64,000 nucleotides of DNA from Clostridium polyendosporum. GTDB taxonomy: Bacteria > Bacillota > Clostridia > Clostridiales > Clostridiaceae. This document shows, in pieces, positions 24,915-33,617 of this stretch. A program made the translations under genes and the position numbers. The notes beneath the pieces are model-generated. The model worked only from the letters and a program-made list of their open reading frames with translations. It made no database searches and had not been told where the DNA came from. Position 1 is the first letter of the stretch. Every line of letters begins with the position of its first letter. The stretch spans positions 1-64,000 of the forward strand of contig NZ_BOPZ01000008.1 in NCBI RefSeq assembly GCF_018332455.1, in the 5' to 3' direction.

Positions 24915-25766
24915 ATGGAATTATGGTACACAGAAAATCAAACACCTAATGTGAATTTTTCAATGAAAGTGAAGTCACATCTTTACTCTGAAAAGAGTCC
25001 TTTCCAACAAATAGATGTTATTGATACTTATGAATTTGGAAGGGTTTTAGTTATAGATGGATGGACAATGGTTACTGAAAAAGATGAATTTATATATCAT
25101 GAAATGATAACGCATGTAGCTCTTGCAACTAATCCTGAGATAAAAAGAGTATTAGTAATTGGAGCAGGAGATGGAGGTACTGTAAGAGAACTTACAAGAT
25201 ATGCTTCTATAGAAAAAATAGACATGGTTGAAATAGATGAGGTTGTGGTAAAAGCATCAAGAGAATTCTTACCTTTTACTGCTAATAAATTAGGTGATCC
25301 AAGGGTTAATCTTTACTTTGAGGATGGAATTAAATTCGTTGAGGGTAAGGTTAATGAATATGACCTAATAATAGTAGATTCAACAGATCCTATAGGTCCA
25401 GGGGAAGGATTGTTTACCACAGAATTTTATAGAAATTGCTTTAATGCTCTTACAGAGAAGGGTATTTTAGTAAACCAAGGAGAAAGCCCATATTACTCAA
25501 ACAATTCAAGAGAGATGAAAAGAGCTTTTTCAAAGCTTAAGAATATATTCCCAATTTGTGAAGCTTATCAATATCATATGCCTACGTATGCTTCAGGACA
25601 TTGGCTTTTTGGGTTTGCCTCAAAAAAGCTTCATCCTGTAAAAGATTTTAACGGAGTAAGATGGGAAGAATTAGGTCTTGCAACAAAGTATTATAATAAA
25701 GAATTACATGTTGGAGCTTTTAGTCTTCCAAACTATGTAAGAGAACAGTTGAATAGTGAAGAATAA
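24915..25766 (+). CDS. speE: Spermidine synthase
   Basis: 283 residues from the ATG at 24915; the GTG at 24906 lies inside the GGAGGGTG ribosome site. Motifs: FQQIDVIDTYEFGRVLVIDG, the AdoMet-binding GAGDGGTVRE, and the active-site VDSTDPIGPGEGLF. It transfers an aminopropyl group from decarboxylated AdoMet to putrescine. Expressed with speD; a terminator lies 13 bases after the stop. No gene for putrescine synthesis is in the window, so the diamine comes from elsewhere. Confidence 0.95.
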   Translation: MELWYTENQTPNVNFSMKVKSHLYSEKSPFQQIDVIDTYEFGRVLVIDGWTMVTEKDEFIYHEMITHVALATNPEIKRVLVIGAGDGGTVRELTRYASIEKIDMVEIDEVVVKASREFLPFTANKLGDPRVNLYFEDGIKFVEGKVNEYDLIIVDSTDPIGPGEGLFTTEFYRNCFNALTEKGILVNQGESPYYSNNSREMKRAFSKLKNIFPICEAYQYHMPTYASGHWLFGFASKKLHPVKDFNGVRWEELGLATKYYNKELHVGAFSLPNYVREQLNSEE

Positions 25767-25778
25767 TATAGTAAGTGA

Positions 25779-25817
25779 AGTCTCTACTGGATAACAGCAG
25801 GGACTTTAAATTTTTTT
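25779..25817 (+). terminator. Terminator after speE
   Basis: AAGTCTCTACTG / CAGCAGGGACTTT stem followed by A3 T7. Confidence 0.85.
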
Positions 25818-25843
25818 AACATCATTATGGAATAAGGTATTTT

Positions 25844-26119
25844 TTATTCATAGCGAATATGAAATTTTGTCTCATTTTCTACAATAGGAATTTTCCTAAT
25901 GTAAAAATCATCTATTCGTGAAAATCTATTACCTTTTTTTATTTTTATTAAAAGCGTTTCTACAAGCTCCTCTTTTCCTTGTATACAAATCTCTACATCA
26001 CCTGTATCCAGGTTTTTAGCATATCCTGTAAGGTTCAAAAATGATGCTTCATATTGAACAAAATATCTAAAACCAACACCTTGAACTCTTCCTGATACAA
26101 GTAGTATATATCTTACCAT
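25844..26119 (-). CDS. acyP: Acylphosphatase
   Basis: 91 residues, the usual size. The P-loop GRVQGVGFR with catalytic Arg18 and the catalytic Asn36 in GYAKN are both present. It hydrolyses acyl phosphates such as acetyl- or carbamoyl-phosphate. The C-terminal part (KIPIVENETKFHIRYE) completes the fold. GGAG site before the ATG. Single gene, convergent with speE. Confidence 0.93.
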   Translation of the reverse strand: MVRYILLVSGRVQGVGFRYFVQYEASFLNLTGYAKNLDTGDVEICIQGKEELVETLLIKIKKGNRFSRIDDFYIRKIPIVENETKFHIRYE

Positions 26120-26309
26120 ATAAGCATCTCCTTTAGATTATAGTTATTTGAATTATAACAAAAATGTAATACTTTAACAATATTAATATGATTATTTCAA
26201 TGTAATAAATTTAATTTTATTCAAATAATTATGATTAATAAAAATATTTACAATTTTCTGATAACAAAGTATAATTATAACAAAGAAGACGTTTTCGGGA
26301 GGAGTATTT

Positions 26310-26732
26310 ATGGAAAATATTCAAAGAAGTTTAGTACTGATTAAACCAGATGCAGTGGAGAGAAATTTGGTAGGTAAGATTATAGATGCTTACGAAGGAG
26401 AAAAACTAAAAATTACTGCACTTAGAATGATAACAGTAGATGAAATTTTAGCTAAAAAGCATTATGAAGAGCATATAAGCAAGCCTTTTTTTAATGAGCT
26501 TTTAGAATATATTACAAGAAGTCCTTTAGTAGCAATAGTCTTACAAGGGGAGAATGCAATTGAAAAGGTAAGGAAGATAAATGGAAACACTAATCCTGAA
26601 ATGGCTGAATACGGAACTATTAGAAAGAAGTATGGTATAGACAAAACTAAAAATTCTGTTCATGCATCAGATTGTGAGATAAGTGCTGAAAGAGAAATAA
26701 GTATATGGTTTCCTGAAGGAGTAAAAAAATAA
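26310..26732 (+). CDS. ndk: Nucleoside diphosphate kinase
   Basis: 140 residues with the NDK signature NSVHASD, where His118 carries the phosphate, and the N-terminal LVLIKPDAVERN. It balances nucleoside triphosphate pools. Start ATG with GGGAGGAG. Single gene with its own terminator, convergent with the XRE-cupin gene. Confidence 0.96.
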   Translation: MENIQRSLVLIKPDAVERNLVGKIIDAYEGEKLKITALRMITVDEILAKKHYEEHISKPFFNELLEYITRSPLVAIVLQGENAIEKVRKINGNTNPEMAEYGTIRKKYGIDKTKNSVHASDCEISAEREISIWFPEGVKK

Positions 26733-26757
26733 AAGCCCCAAATTAAGGGCTTTTTTT
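26731..26757 (+). terminator. Terminator after ndk
   Basis: AAAAGCCC / GGGCTTTT stem with loop CAAATTA and a T7 run. Confidence 0.88.
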
Positions 26758-26769
26758 GTTGTTTAATAG

Positions 26770-27309
26770 TTAAAATGATGGAGGAGTACTTAGCCAAATC
26801 ACTTTAGCTTCGGTCTTACCCGCATTAGAGATAAAGTGATTTGCTTTAGGCTTAAAGTAAAAGCTCTCTCCTTTTTTTAATTTAACTTTTTTATCACCTA
26901 GGTGAAGATAAATTATGCCTGAAAGTACATAACCAAATTCTTCACCTTCATGCGGTTCTTCTTCAATATATCTACCTTCTGGTTGTAATGTTATCATTAT
27001 TGGTTCCATGGCATTTTTTTGAGCATTTGGAACTAACCACATAAGTTTAAACTTTAAATCGTCATTTTCTGTTTCAAACATATCATCGTTAGTGAAAGTA
27101 ATTCTCTCGTTTGTATCATCACTAAAGAATTCAGTAAGAGTAGTTCCTAGTATATCAAGAATATCTATAAGAGTTGCTATAGATGGTGAAGTCAAATCAT
27201 TTTCAAGTTGAGAAATAAAACCTTTTGAAAGCTCGCATCTATTGGCAAGTTCTTCTTGTGTTAATTGTTTTTCGATTCTTAGTCGTCTGATTTTTTCTCC
27301 TATTTGCAC
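26770..27309 (-). CDS. XRE-family regulator with cupin domain
   Basis: 179 residues from a GTG at 27309 (GAGGTG seven bases upstream); upstream codons in frame overlap that site. Helix-turn-helix at about 5-58 (GEKIRRLRIEKQLTQEELANRCELSKGFISQLE) and a cupin at about 105-175 (GEEFGYVLSGIIYLHLGDKKVKLKKGESFYF). Such proteins sense small molecules, and in several Firmicutes and Proteobacteria members of this group regulate polyamine or transport genes. An operator-like motif at its own promoter recurs at speD, so polyamine control is plausible (inference). Confidence 0.85.
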   Translation of the reverse strand: MQIGEKIRRLRIEKQLTQEELANRCELSKGFISQLENDLTSPSIATLIDILDILGTTLTEFFSDDTNERITFTNDDMFETENDDLKFKLMWLVPNAQKNAMEPIMITLQPEGRYIEEEPHEGEEFGYVLSGIIYLHLGDKKVKLKKGESFYFKPKANHFISNAGKTEAKVIWLSTPPSF

Positions 27310-27346
27310 AATATACACCTCTAACAATAGTTTAATTTAAATCTAT

Positions 27347-27376
27347 TACTAAACTCTTAGTTTAAAATTACTAAAC
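27347..27376 (-). promoter_or_regulatory. Operator-like site at the XRE-cupin promoter
   Basis: Plus strand reads TACTAAACTCTTAGTTTAAAATTACTAAAC; three related halves (ACTAAAC, TAGTTTA, ACTAAAC). It overlaps the expected start of the minus-strand transcript, fitting autorepression. Confidence 0.6.
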
Positions 27377-27386
27377 AAACAAGCTT

Positions 27387-27415
27387 ATTATATAGATTTT
27401 TTATAAATAAATCAA
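27387..27415 (-). promoter_or_regulatory. Promoter of the XRE-cupin gene
   Basis: On the minus strand, TTGATT (27415-27410), a 17-base spacer and TATAAT (27392-27387). Confidence 0.7.
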
Positions 27416-27419
27416 TATA

Positions 27420-27761
27420 TATTAAAAAAAATTAATTATAGTTATTATATTATACAATCCTCTGTTAATGCCACTTTACAAAGTTTAATAGAATTATTGT
27501 TTACAGTGATTTATCTTAAAGTTTAGTAATGCTAATTTAATACACTTACTAAATTTAAAATAATTTAATAAAAATATAAGATTAAATCTTTACAAATGAA
27601 GAATTAATTTGAAATTTTGTTAAGAATGTATTACTAATTGGTTAAATTATAGTAAAAACTTTAACTTAAATAAAGTTTTGTAATAATTATATGAGATGAT
27701 ATATAATAGGTTTATTAAATATACGAAGTTTTATTTATTATTTCAGAGATTAGGTGTTAAT
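27420..27761 (+). other. Intergenic region before the GNAT/DJ-1 gene
   Basis: Very AT-rich. It contains a third GTTTAGTAA...TTACTAAAT inverted pair (27521-27556), like the sites at speD and the XRE-cupin gene but with a longer spacer (about 14 bases). No other element was recognised; the promoter of the next gene is not clear. Confidence 0.4.
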
Positions 27762-28862
27762 ATGAGTCATAAGGGTTTATATAGAAGAGATGGAAAATTA
27801 GTATATATAAAGCAGCCAGAATTTGAAGAGTTACATTATGTAAGAGAACTTTGGGCAGATTATGAAACCATGAAGGATGTAGGAGGAATATTTAATTTCT
27901 CAAAAGAAAAGTGGGAATTGTTTTATAAAAAAATGGTTTCACCGACAGATGGCAAAAATTTTTACTGCTTGGTTTATAGTAAAGAAAACCTACCAGTAGG
28001 AGAGGTAAGTTTTCATGGATATGATAGTGCAACGAAAATAGCACGATTTAATCTTAGAATTAGTAGTGTACATAGAAGTAAGGGATATGGTGCAGAAGCT
28101 ACTAGGCTTATGCTTGAGTATTTCTTTTATGAATTTGGTGGCATGATAATGATGGATACAGTTTCAAATACAAAAAGGCAAAATCCACTTTTAAATCTTG
28201 GATTTGAGATTGTAAGAAGACATAATAATTATATTACATATAAGTTAACCAAAGAAAGATTTATAAATAATGAGCATGAGCATGGAGAAAAACGAAAAGT
28301 TGCATTTTTGTTATATGAAGGTGTAGATTTACTAAGTTTTGCAGGAGTTCTTGAGACCTTTTCAATAACAAATAATATGTTTGGAGATCATCTGTTTGAT
28401 TTATGCACAATAGGAGAGAAGAAGGGAAAAGTAAAAACTTCAAGTGGAGTAGGGGTCAATATAGATTATAGTTTTAAAGAAGTATTAAAAATCAATATAT
28501 TGATTATACCAGGTGGAAAGGCTATTAATTGGCTCTTTTCGAATCAAGAACTATGTAAATTTATAAAAAATAGTTATGAAAGTTGTGAAATTATTTTAGG
28601 AATTGATTCAGGTATTTTACTTCTTGGCAGGTGTGGTATATTAGATAATATAAATACTGTAATTCATGAAAGATATATAAAGGAATTAAAAGAAATTCAT
28701 CCAAAGGCAAAACTTATTAGAAACAATATTGTTGATAATGGAAGGGTGATGCTTTCTGCGAATATGATTAACAGTATTGATTTGTCTCTTAATGTTATAA
28801 AAAGGCTTCTAGGAGAAGAAAAGGCTTTGCAGGTTGTGAAGTTTTTGGAGAATAGGAAATAG
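27762..28862 (+). CDS. Fusion of a GNAT acetyltransferase and a DJ-1/PfpI-like domain
   Basis: 366 residues from the ATG at 27762 with AGGTG site; earlier in-frame codons lack a site. Residues about 12-165 are a GNAT domain with acetyl-CoA loop HRSKGYGAEATRLML (104-118). Residues about 178-366 are a DJ-1/PfpI domain (KRKVAFLLYEGVDLLSFAGVLETF ... ILIIPGG). The nucleophile position has Asp282 (LGIDSGILLLG) where a Cys is expected, so the second domain is probably a ligand-binding or scaffold part, not a hydrolase. Substrates unknown. It is followed by an EamA exporter 32 bases away, likely one operon. Confidence 0.8.
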   Translation: MSHKGLYRRDGKLVYIKQPEFEELHYVRELWADYETMKDVGGIFNFSKEKWELFYKKMVSPTDGKNFYCLVYSKENLPVGEVSFHGYDSATKIARFNLRISSVHRSKGYGAEATRLMLEYFFYEFGGMIMMDTVSNTKRQNPLLNLGFEIVRRHNNYITYKLTKERFINNEHEHGEKRKVAFLLYEGVDLLSFAGVLETFSITNNMFGDHLFDLCTIGEKKGKVKTSSGVGVNIDYSFKEVLKINILIIPGGKAINWLFSNQELCKFIKNSYESCEIILGIDSGILLLGRCGILDNINTVIHERYIKELKEIHPKAKLIRNNIVDNGRVMLSANMINSIDLSLNVIKRLLGEEKALQVVKFLENRK

Positions 28863-28894
28863 GATTTACTTAAAATCAAAGGAAGAGGCAAAAT

Positions 28895-29833
28895 ATGAAA
28901 GAAAAAAACTTTTTTGAAAAAAGAAGAAATGTAATTATTACTGCATTTTTTTGTTCAATACTTTGGGGAAGTGCATTTCCAGTATTAAAAGTAAGCTATA
29001 AGGTAATGAATATGAAACCTAATGATTTAGATGGTAAAATTACTTTAGCAGGATTGAGATTTTTTATTGCATCAATATTATTATTTATATTTGTCAAAGT
29101 AATACTTAAAATTAGATTGAAGATATCAGTCAAGGATTTTTATATGATGTTAATTTTAGGAGGGTTCCAGACTACATTAACATATTTTTTCTTTTATAAT
29201 GGACTTGCTAATACTTCAGCTATGAAAGGAACTATAATAGGAACCCTAGAAAATTTTTTGGTGGTAATTTTAGCTCACTTTTTTTATGCGGATGATAAAA
29301 TTAGCTTAAGTAAGATTATAGGATTAGTTACAGGATTATTTGGTGTTATAATTGTTAGTTGGGGACAAAGTTTCGAGGTGCAATTTAATTTTAGTGGAGA
29401 GGGATTTATGATTTTATCTGCTTTATTTGCTACTATAGCAACTTTTTTAGCCAAGAATCTTGGAAGAAAAATAAATCCTTTTTTGATGACTGCATGGCAA
29501 ATGTTTTTAGGTTCATCAGTAATGCTTTTATGGGGAGTGCCTAGACTTTCAGATAAATCTATAGTATTTAACATCAATGGGTACATACTTTTAATTTATT
29601 CAGCACTTTTAAGTGCGATAGCTTTTTCGTTGTGGTATATGCTACTTAAATATCAAAAACCAGGGGAGATAAGTTTATATAGATTTATGATTCCTGTTTC
29701 AGGATCTATACTATCTTCTATATTTATACCAGGTGAACGACTTACATTAAATATATTGATAGCTCTTATTTTTGTTTCATTAGGTATAATATTTACTAAT
29801 TACTCCGAGGGGACATTTAATAAAGCATCTTAG
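28895..29833 (+). CDS. EamA-type drug/metabolite transporter
   Basis: 312 residues with ten predicted membrane helices in two EamA repeats (FFCSILWGSAFPVLKVSYK at the start; EISLYRFMIPVSGSILSSIF late). Likely exports amino acids or other small metabolites. AGGAAGAGG site before the ATG. Downstream of the GNAT/DJ-1 gene and 17 bases before a small hypothetical gene, so probably the middle of a three-gene operon. Confidence 0.88.
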   Translation: MKEKNFFEKRRNVIITAFFCSILWGSAFPVLKVSYKVMNMKPNDLDGKITLAGLRFFIASILLFIFVKVILKIRLKISVKDFYMMLILGGFQTTLTYFFFYNGLANTSAMKGTIIGTLENFLVVILAHFFYADDKISLSKIIGLVTGLFGVIIVSWGQSFEVQFNFSGEGFMILSALFATIATFLAKNLGRKINPFLMTAWQMFLGSSVMLLWGVPRLSDKSIVFNINGYILLIYSALLSAIAFSLWYMLLKYQKPGEISLYRFMIPVSGSILSSIFIPGERLTLNILIALIFVSLGIIFTNYSEGTFNKAS

Positions 29834-29850
29834 CAAGAGAGGTGGTACAA

Positions 29851-30246
29851 ATGATAAGACTGAAAATTGAAAAGGATAAAAAACAAAACGTTATATTAAA
29901 AGCAGCTATCAAAAAAGAGTTGTTTGACAATCAAATAATTAAAAGATTAATTATAGAAGGAAAGAAGTTAAAGACAGGTCAGTTTAATTATCAGTTACCT
30001 ATAAGATATTTGCTACCCGTAGTGAATAATTTAGATAAGAAATTAGTGAGAATTGACAAAAGAAGTATAAATTCTTTTATAGAGTTTTCTGATGAATATG
30101 ATAAAAATTATTATTGCACAACGGAAGCAAATTTTAAATACATGAAAAAATGGAGAGAGGTAGGGTGTCCTAAAATATATAGAATAGATATAGATTGTGA
30201 AGGTATTGAAGTAGTAAAAACATTAGCTTTTGAAAGAAGATTATAA
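29851..30246 (+). CDS. Hypothetical protein
   Basis: 131 residues from the ATG at 29851; the in-frame GTG nine bases before it is inside the GAGGTGG site. Basic, soluble, not recognised (MIRLKIEKDKKQNVILKAAI ... FIEFSDEYDKNYYCTTEANFKYMKKW). No motif points to a function. Last gene of the unit starting at 27762; ended by a hairpin shared with the convergent PBP gene. Confidence 0.65.
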   Translation: MIRLKIEKDKKQNVILKAAIKKELFDNQIIKRLIIEGKKLKTGQFNYQLPIRYLLPVVNNLDKKLVRIDKRSINSFIEFSDEYDKNYYCTTEANFKYMKKWREVGCPKIYRIDIDCEGIEVVKTLAFERRL

Positions 30247-30257
30247 TATTTTAAAAT

Positions 30258-30298
30258 ATAGAAATCTCCTCTTACGTATTGTTAGAGGAGATTTCTAT
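30258..30298. terminator. Bidirectional terminator between convergent genes
   Basis: ATAGAAATCTCCTCTTA / TAGAGGAGATTTCTAT, 8-base loop, with A/T tails on both sides. Confidence 0.82.
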
Positions 30299-30303
30299 AT
30301 TAG

Positions 30304-32772
30304 TTAATTTTTAGTTGTACCTTTTTTATCATTAGTACTTTGAGTAGTAGTATTAGTAGAGTTAGTAGTAGTGGAGTTAGTAGTATTATTATTAGTAGTA
30401 GTAGAGGTATTTGATTTTTTACTATTAGTAGTATTTCCGTTATTATTAGTACCTTTAGCAGGACTATTATTATTGTTAGTTTTGTTTTTATTTGCATCAC
30501 CTGGCTTTGCTTCTAAAGGAGTAGATTTATTGTCATCAGGGGTAGTGGTATCTTCATTAGTTTTATCCTCATTAGTTTTATTTTCTTTTGGTGCTGTATG
30601 AATGTTGCAAAGTGCAGTCGGTACTGTACCTTCAATAAACAATTCTTGGTGTATTCTACCTCCACAAAAATCTGTAGCAAGTTTACCAGAATCGTTACAC
30701 ACTGCAACCTTGACTACTCCAGCCGGTTCAGCAATCTCCTTATATCCCAATCCTTCGTGAGCTTTAGCCATGATTTTTCCCCAGATTGGAGTAACCGTAT
30801 ATCCACTTTGACCATACAACTCCTTAGGGTTATCATATCCAACCCATACTGATGCAGAAAGATATGGTGTTAAGCCGGCAAACCATAGATCTTTATTATC
30901 TGAGGTGGTACCTGTCTTACCTGCAACAGGTATATCTCCAAATTTAGCAGGTTTAGCTGTATAGTTTAAAACAGGTTCTTTTAATACATCATACATTACA
31001 TATGCAGATTGTGGTGATAATATTTTCTTTGTTTCAGGTTTGCTTTCAAGTAGTGGTTTACCAGTGGCATCAAGGACCTTAGTGTAAAGTATTGGTTCAG
31101 TATAGATTCCTGAGTTACCGAAGGTTCCATAAGCTGCTGATAAAATGAAAGTGTTACCACCATCACCATTAGCATCATTACCAGGATTGTTAAATTGTCC
31201 TAAGGAAAGTGTGGCTATACTTTGTCTAGAGTTTTTATTATATTTAAGTCCAAATTTTTCACCATAAGCAAGACCAGTTTTAAGGCCTATTTCATCTTCA
31301 ATTTTAACTGCAACTACATTTAATGAGTATCTTAGTGCTTCTCTAAGTGTAACAGGTCCCCTGTAGGATCCATCTTGGTTCTTTGGGTTATATGGAGCAG
31401 AGCTTGAACCATATTTTTTACCTGTTTCAAATGGCACTGGGGAGTCATTTATTACTGTTGCAGCAGTCATTTTCTTAGTGTCGATTGCGGGGCCATAAAC
31501 CGTAAGAGGTTTTGTGGCAGAACCAACTGATCTTAATCCCCTAGTAGCATAAGCTCTATTTGTGCTTGATGGAGGCTGATTTCCTCTACCTCCAACCATT
31601 GCTTTAACTTCACCAGTTCTATAATCTATTATGGTTGCTGAAGCTTGGAGAGCAGGATACTTATATCCCTTATCTTCAATCATTTCGTTTTTATTATTTG
31701 ATAGATTAAAATTACTTGGGTTATCAAGAACAGCTTGAGTGTATTCCTGAAGAGACCTATCCATAGTTGTATATATTTTAAGACCACCATTTGTAACTAT
31801 TTTAATTGCTTCTTCTCTAGTATATTTATACCTGTTCATAAGATCTTTTATAACCTGCTGAATCACTGGTCGTGAGAACCATTCATAGTTCATCCTTTCA
31901 GTTTTTTTCACAGGTTTAAATGATTGTGTAAGTTTTCCAGCATTAATATCAGCAATAGCCTTATCATATTGTGCTTGGGTTATCTTATTATTTTGCAACA
32001 TCTTAGTTAGAACACTTTTTGTTCTGTTTATATATGGTTCAGGATTTTTTTTTGATTGTTCAGTTAGTGCATTGTATAAAGTAGGAGATTGAGTAACTCC
32101 AGCAAGGTATGCACTTTGAATTAAGTTTAAATCTTTTGTATGAATACCAAAGTACTGAAGAGAAGCTGCTTCAACACCATAAACATGACCACCAAGTGGA
32201 ATAGTATTTAAATACGCCTCAAGTATTTGTTTTTTATCTAAAGATTCTTCAAGTTTAATTGCTAGATAAATTTCTTTAATCTTTCTTTCAAAGGTAACCT
32301 CATTAGTTAATACAGTATTTCTTAATAGCTGTTGAGTTAAAGTAGAGGCACCTTGGAGCCCCCCTTGCCCTGTTAGCTTATTTTTAGCATCAATATATAC
32401 TACTCCTAAAATTCTTCTAACATCAACACCTTTGTGAAAGAAGAATCTTTCATCTTCAATGGATACTATGCCATCTTGAAGTGGTTGTGGCATTTCACTT
32501 AAAGGAATAACAAAACGTTGCTCGTCAGTTTGAACGTTATCCATAAATTGCTCTTTATTATCAAATATTTGTGATTGCTGATTAAGTGAAAGTACAGCAT
32601 TTACATCTAGTTGAGGAGTGCTTTTTATTAATGCATAAAGATAACCTGATCCAACTACAAAGACTGTAAGTATTAAGAATAAAAATATAAAAGCTGTGAT
32701 TTTAAAAATCTTTTTGCCTTTTTGGGTTTTTTCTATCTTTTGTTTTTTGTTGCTTGAGTTATTATCTTCCAT
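30304..32772 (-). CDS. Class A penicillin-binding protein (glycosyltransferase / transpeptidase)
   Basis: 822 residues. One membrane anchor at about 24-48; glycosyltransferase domain with catalytic Glu in IEDERFF (about 106) and GASTLTQQLLRN; transpeptidase with S418-A-T-K, SLN (483-485) and KTGT (619-622). It polymerises and cross-links peptidoglycan outside the membrane. The last ~95 residues (from about 728) are a low-complexity Thr/Asn/Ser/Lys tail that is probably disordered and in the wall. A GGAGG site precedes the ATG. Divergent from the yunB gene. Similar to PBP1a/PonA of clostridia. Confidence 0.94.
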   Translation of the reverse strand: MEDNNSSNKKQKIEKTQKGKKIFKITAFIFLFLILTVFVVGSGYLYALIKSTPQLDVNAVLSLNQQSQIFDNKEQFMDNVQTDEQRFVIPLSEMPQPLQDGIVSIEDERFFFHKGVDVRRILGVVYIDAKNKLTGQGGLQGASTLTQQLLRNTVLTNEVTFERKIKEIYLAIKLEESLDKKQILEAYLNTIPLGGHVYGVEAASLQYFGIHTKDLNLIQSAYLAGVTQSPTLYNALTEQSKKNPEPYINRTKSVLTKMLQNNKITQAQYDKAIADINAGKLTQSFKPVKKTERMNYEWFSRPVIQQVIKDLMNRYKYTREEAIKIVTNGGLKIYTTMDRSLQEYTQAVLDNPSNFNLSNNKNEMIEDKGYKYPALQASATIIDYRTGEVKAMVGGRGNQPPSSTNRAYATRGLRSVGSATKPLTVYGPAIDTKKMTAATVINDSPVPFETGKKYGSSSAPYNPKNQDGSYRGPVTLREALRYSLNVVAVKIEDEIGLKTGLAYGEKFGLKYNKNSRQSIATLSLGQFNNPGNDANGDGGNTFILSAAYGTFGNSGIYTEPILYTKVLDATGKPLLESKPETKKILSPQSAYVMYDVLKEPVLNYTAKPAKFGDIPVAGKTGTTSDNKDLWFAGLTPYLSASVWVGYDNPKELYGQSGYTVTPIWGKIMAKAHEGLGYKEIAEPAGVVKVAVCNDSGKLATDFCGGRIHQELFIEGTVPTALCNIHTAPKENKTNEDKTNEDTTTPDDNKSTPLEAKPGDANKNKTNNNNSPAKGTNNNGNTTNSKKSNTSTTTNNNTTNSTTTNSTNTTTQSTNDKKGTTKN

Positions 32773-32875
32773 GTTATCCTCCTAAAAAATATATACTTAA
32801 GCAGGAAAATAAAAATATTATACAATATTATAGCATATTAATAATTTGAATACACTATCTATAAGAGGTGGAAAA

Positions 32876-33526
32876 ATGAGGATAAATAAACACAAAAGGA
32901 GAAAAATTGCGCTTTTATGCTATATAATCGCAATATTGTCAATTTTCCTCTTTTTAGTATATTATTTTGATAAGGTTATTACACCTACAGTTATGATTGT
33001 GGCAGATGCTGAAGTGAGAGCGAGATCTAGTGAGATTATAAATAAAAATATTCTTGAAGTTTACTCAAAAGAATTTAATTATGATGAAATAATTAGAGTA
33101 GACAAAGATTCAGATGGAAATATTACAATGCTTAAAGCTGATACAGTAAAAATGAGTGCTATAGCTTCAGAAGTGGCTTTGAAATCACAAAGGGAATTAG
33201 CTGAAATAGGTTCAGTTGGTATAAAACTTCCCATAGGATATATTACAAAAAGTAATATAATGTCTTATTGGGGACCAAAGGTAACTGTTAGAATGGAACC
33301 TATAGGGCGAATTGAAACACAATATTCCTCAATGTTTGAATCTGCAGGAATAAATCAAACAAGGCATAAAATATATATCGAGGTTTATGCGAAGGCAAAG
33401 GTTATTATTCCTTTGGCAAACAATGAAGTTGAGGTTAAAAATCAGATACCAATTGCAGAAACTGTAATTGTGGGAAAGATTCCTAGGACATCGATAAATT
33501 TAGATTTAGATAGCTTGAAAAAATAA
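32876..33526 (+). CDS. yunB: Sporulation protein YunB
   Basis: 216 residues from the ATG at 32876 with AGAGGTGG six bases upstream. One N-terminal membrane segment, then the YunB pattern: VIVADAEVRARSSEIINKNILE, GSVGIKLPIGYIT and PIAETVIVGKIPRTSINLD near the end. YunB is a sporulation-specific protein of Bacillus and Clostridium whose molecular role is poorly known. Single gene, followed by a family B repeat. Confidence 0.9.
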   Translation: MRINKHKRRKIALLCYIIAILSIFLFLVYYFDKVITPTVMIVADAEVRARSSEIINKNILEVYSKEFNYDEIIRVDKDSDGNITMLKADTVKMSAIASEVALKSQRELAEIGSVGIKLPIGYITKSNIMSYWGPKVTVRMEPIGRIETQYSSMFESAGINQTRHKIYIEVYAKAKVIIPLANNEVEVKNQIPIAETVIVGKIPRTSINLDLDSLKK

Positions 33527-33583
33527 AACTGAACAGAACATCGAGTCTACTCAGCTTTATTAGTATGTTGCTTCGTGAAATAT
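33524..33583 (-). repeat. Family B intergenic repeat
   Basis: Minus-strand match to the family B consensus (AAACTGAACAG...CATCGAGTCTACTCAGC on the plus strand, then CTTCGTGAAAT). It starts at the yunB stop and runs up to the hpt terminator. Confidence 0.65.
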
Positions 33584-33588
33584 TAAAA

Positions 33589-33617
33589 AATAAAACACCA
33601 CTATGGTGTTTTATTTT
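33589..33617. terminator. Terminator between yunB and hpt
   Basis: AAATAAAACACCA CTA TGGTGTTTTATTT; the hpt stop codon lies inside the stem. Confidence 0.85.

Noticed and set aside
30371-30601. Valine/leucine-rich frame on the plus strand opposite the PBP tail
   Set aside because: It arises from the low-complexity Thr/Asn repeat DNA on the other strand.
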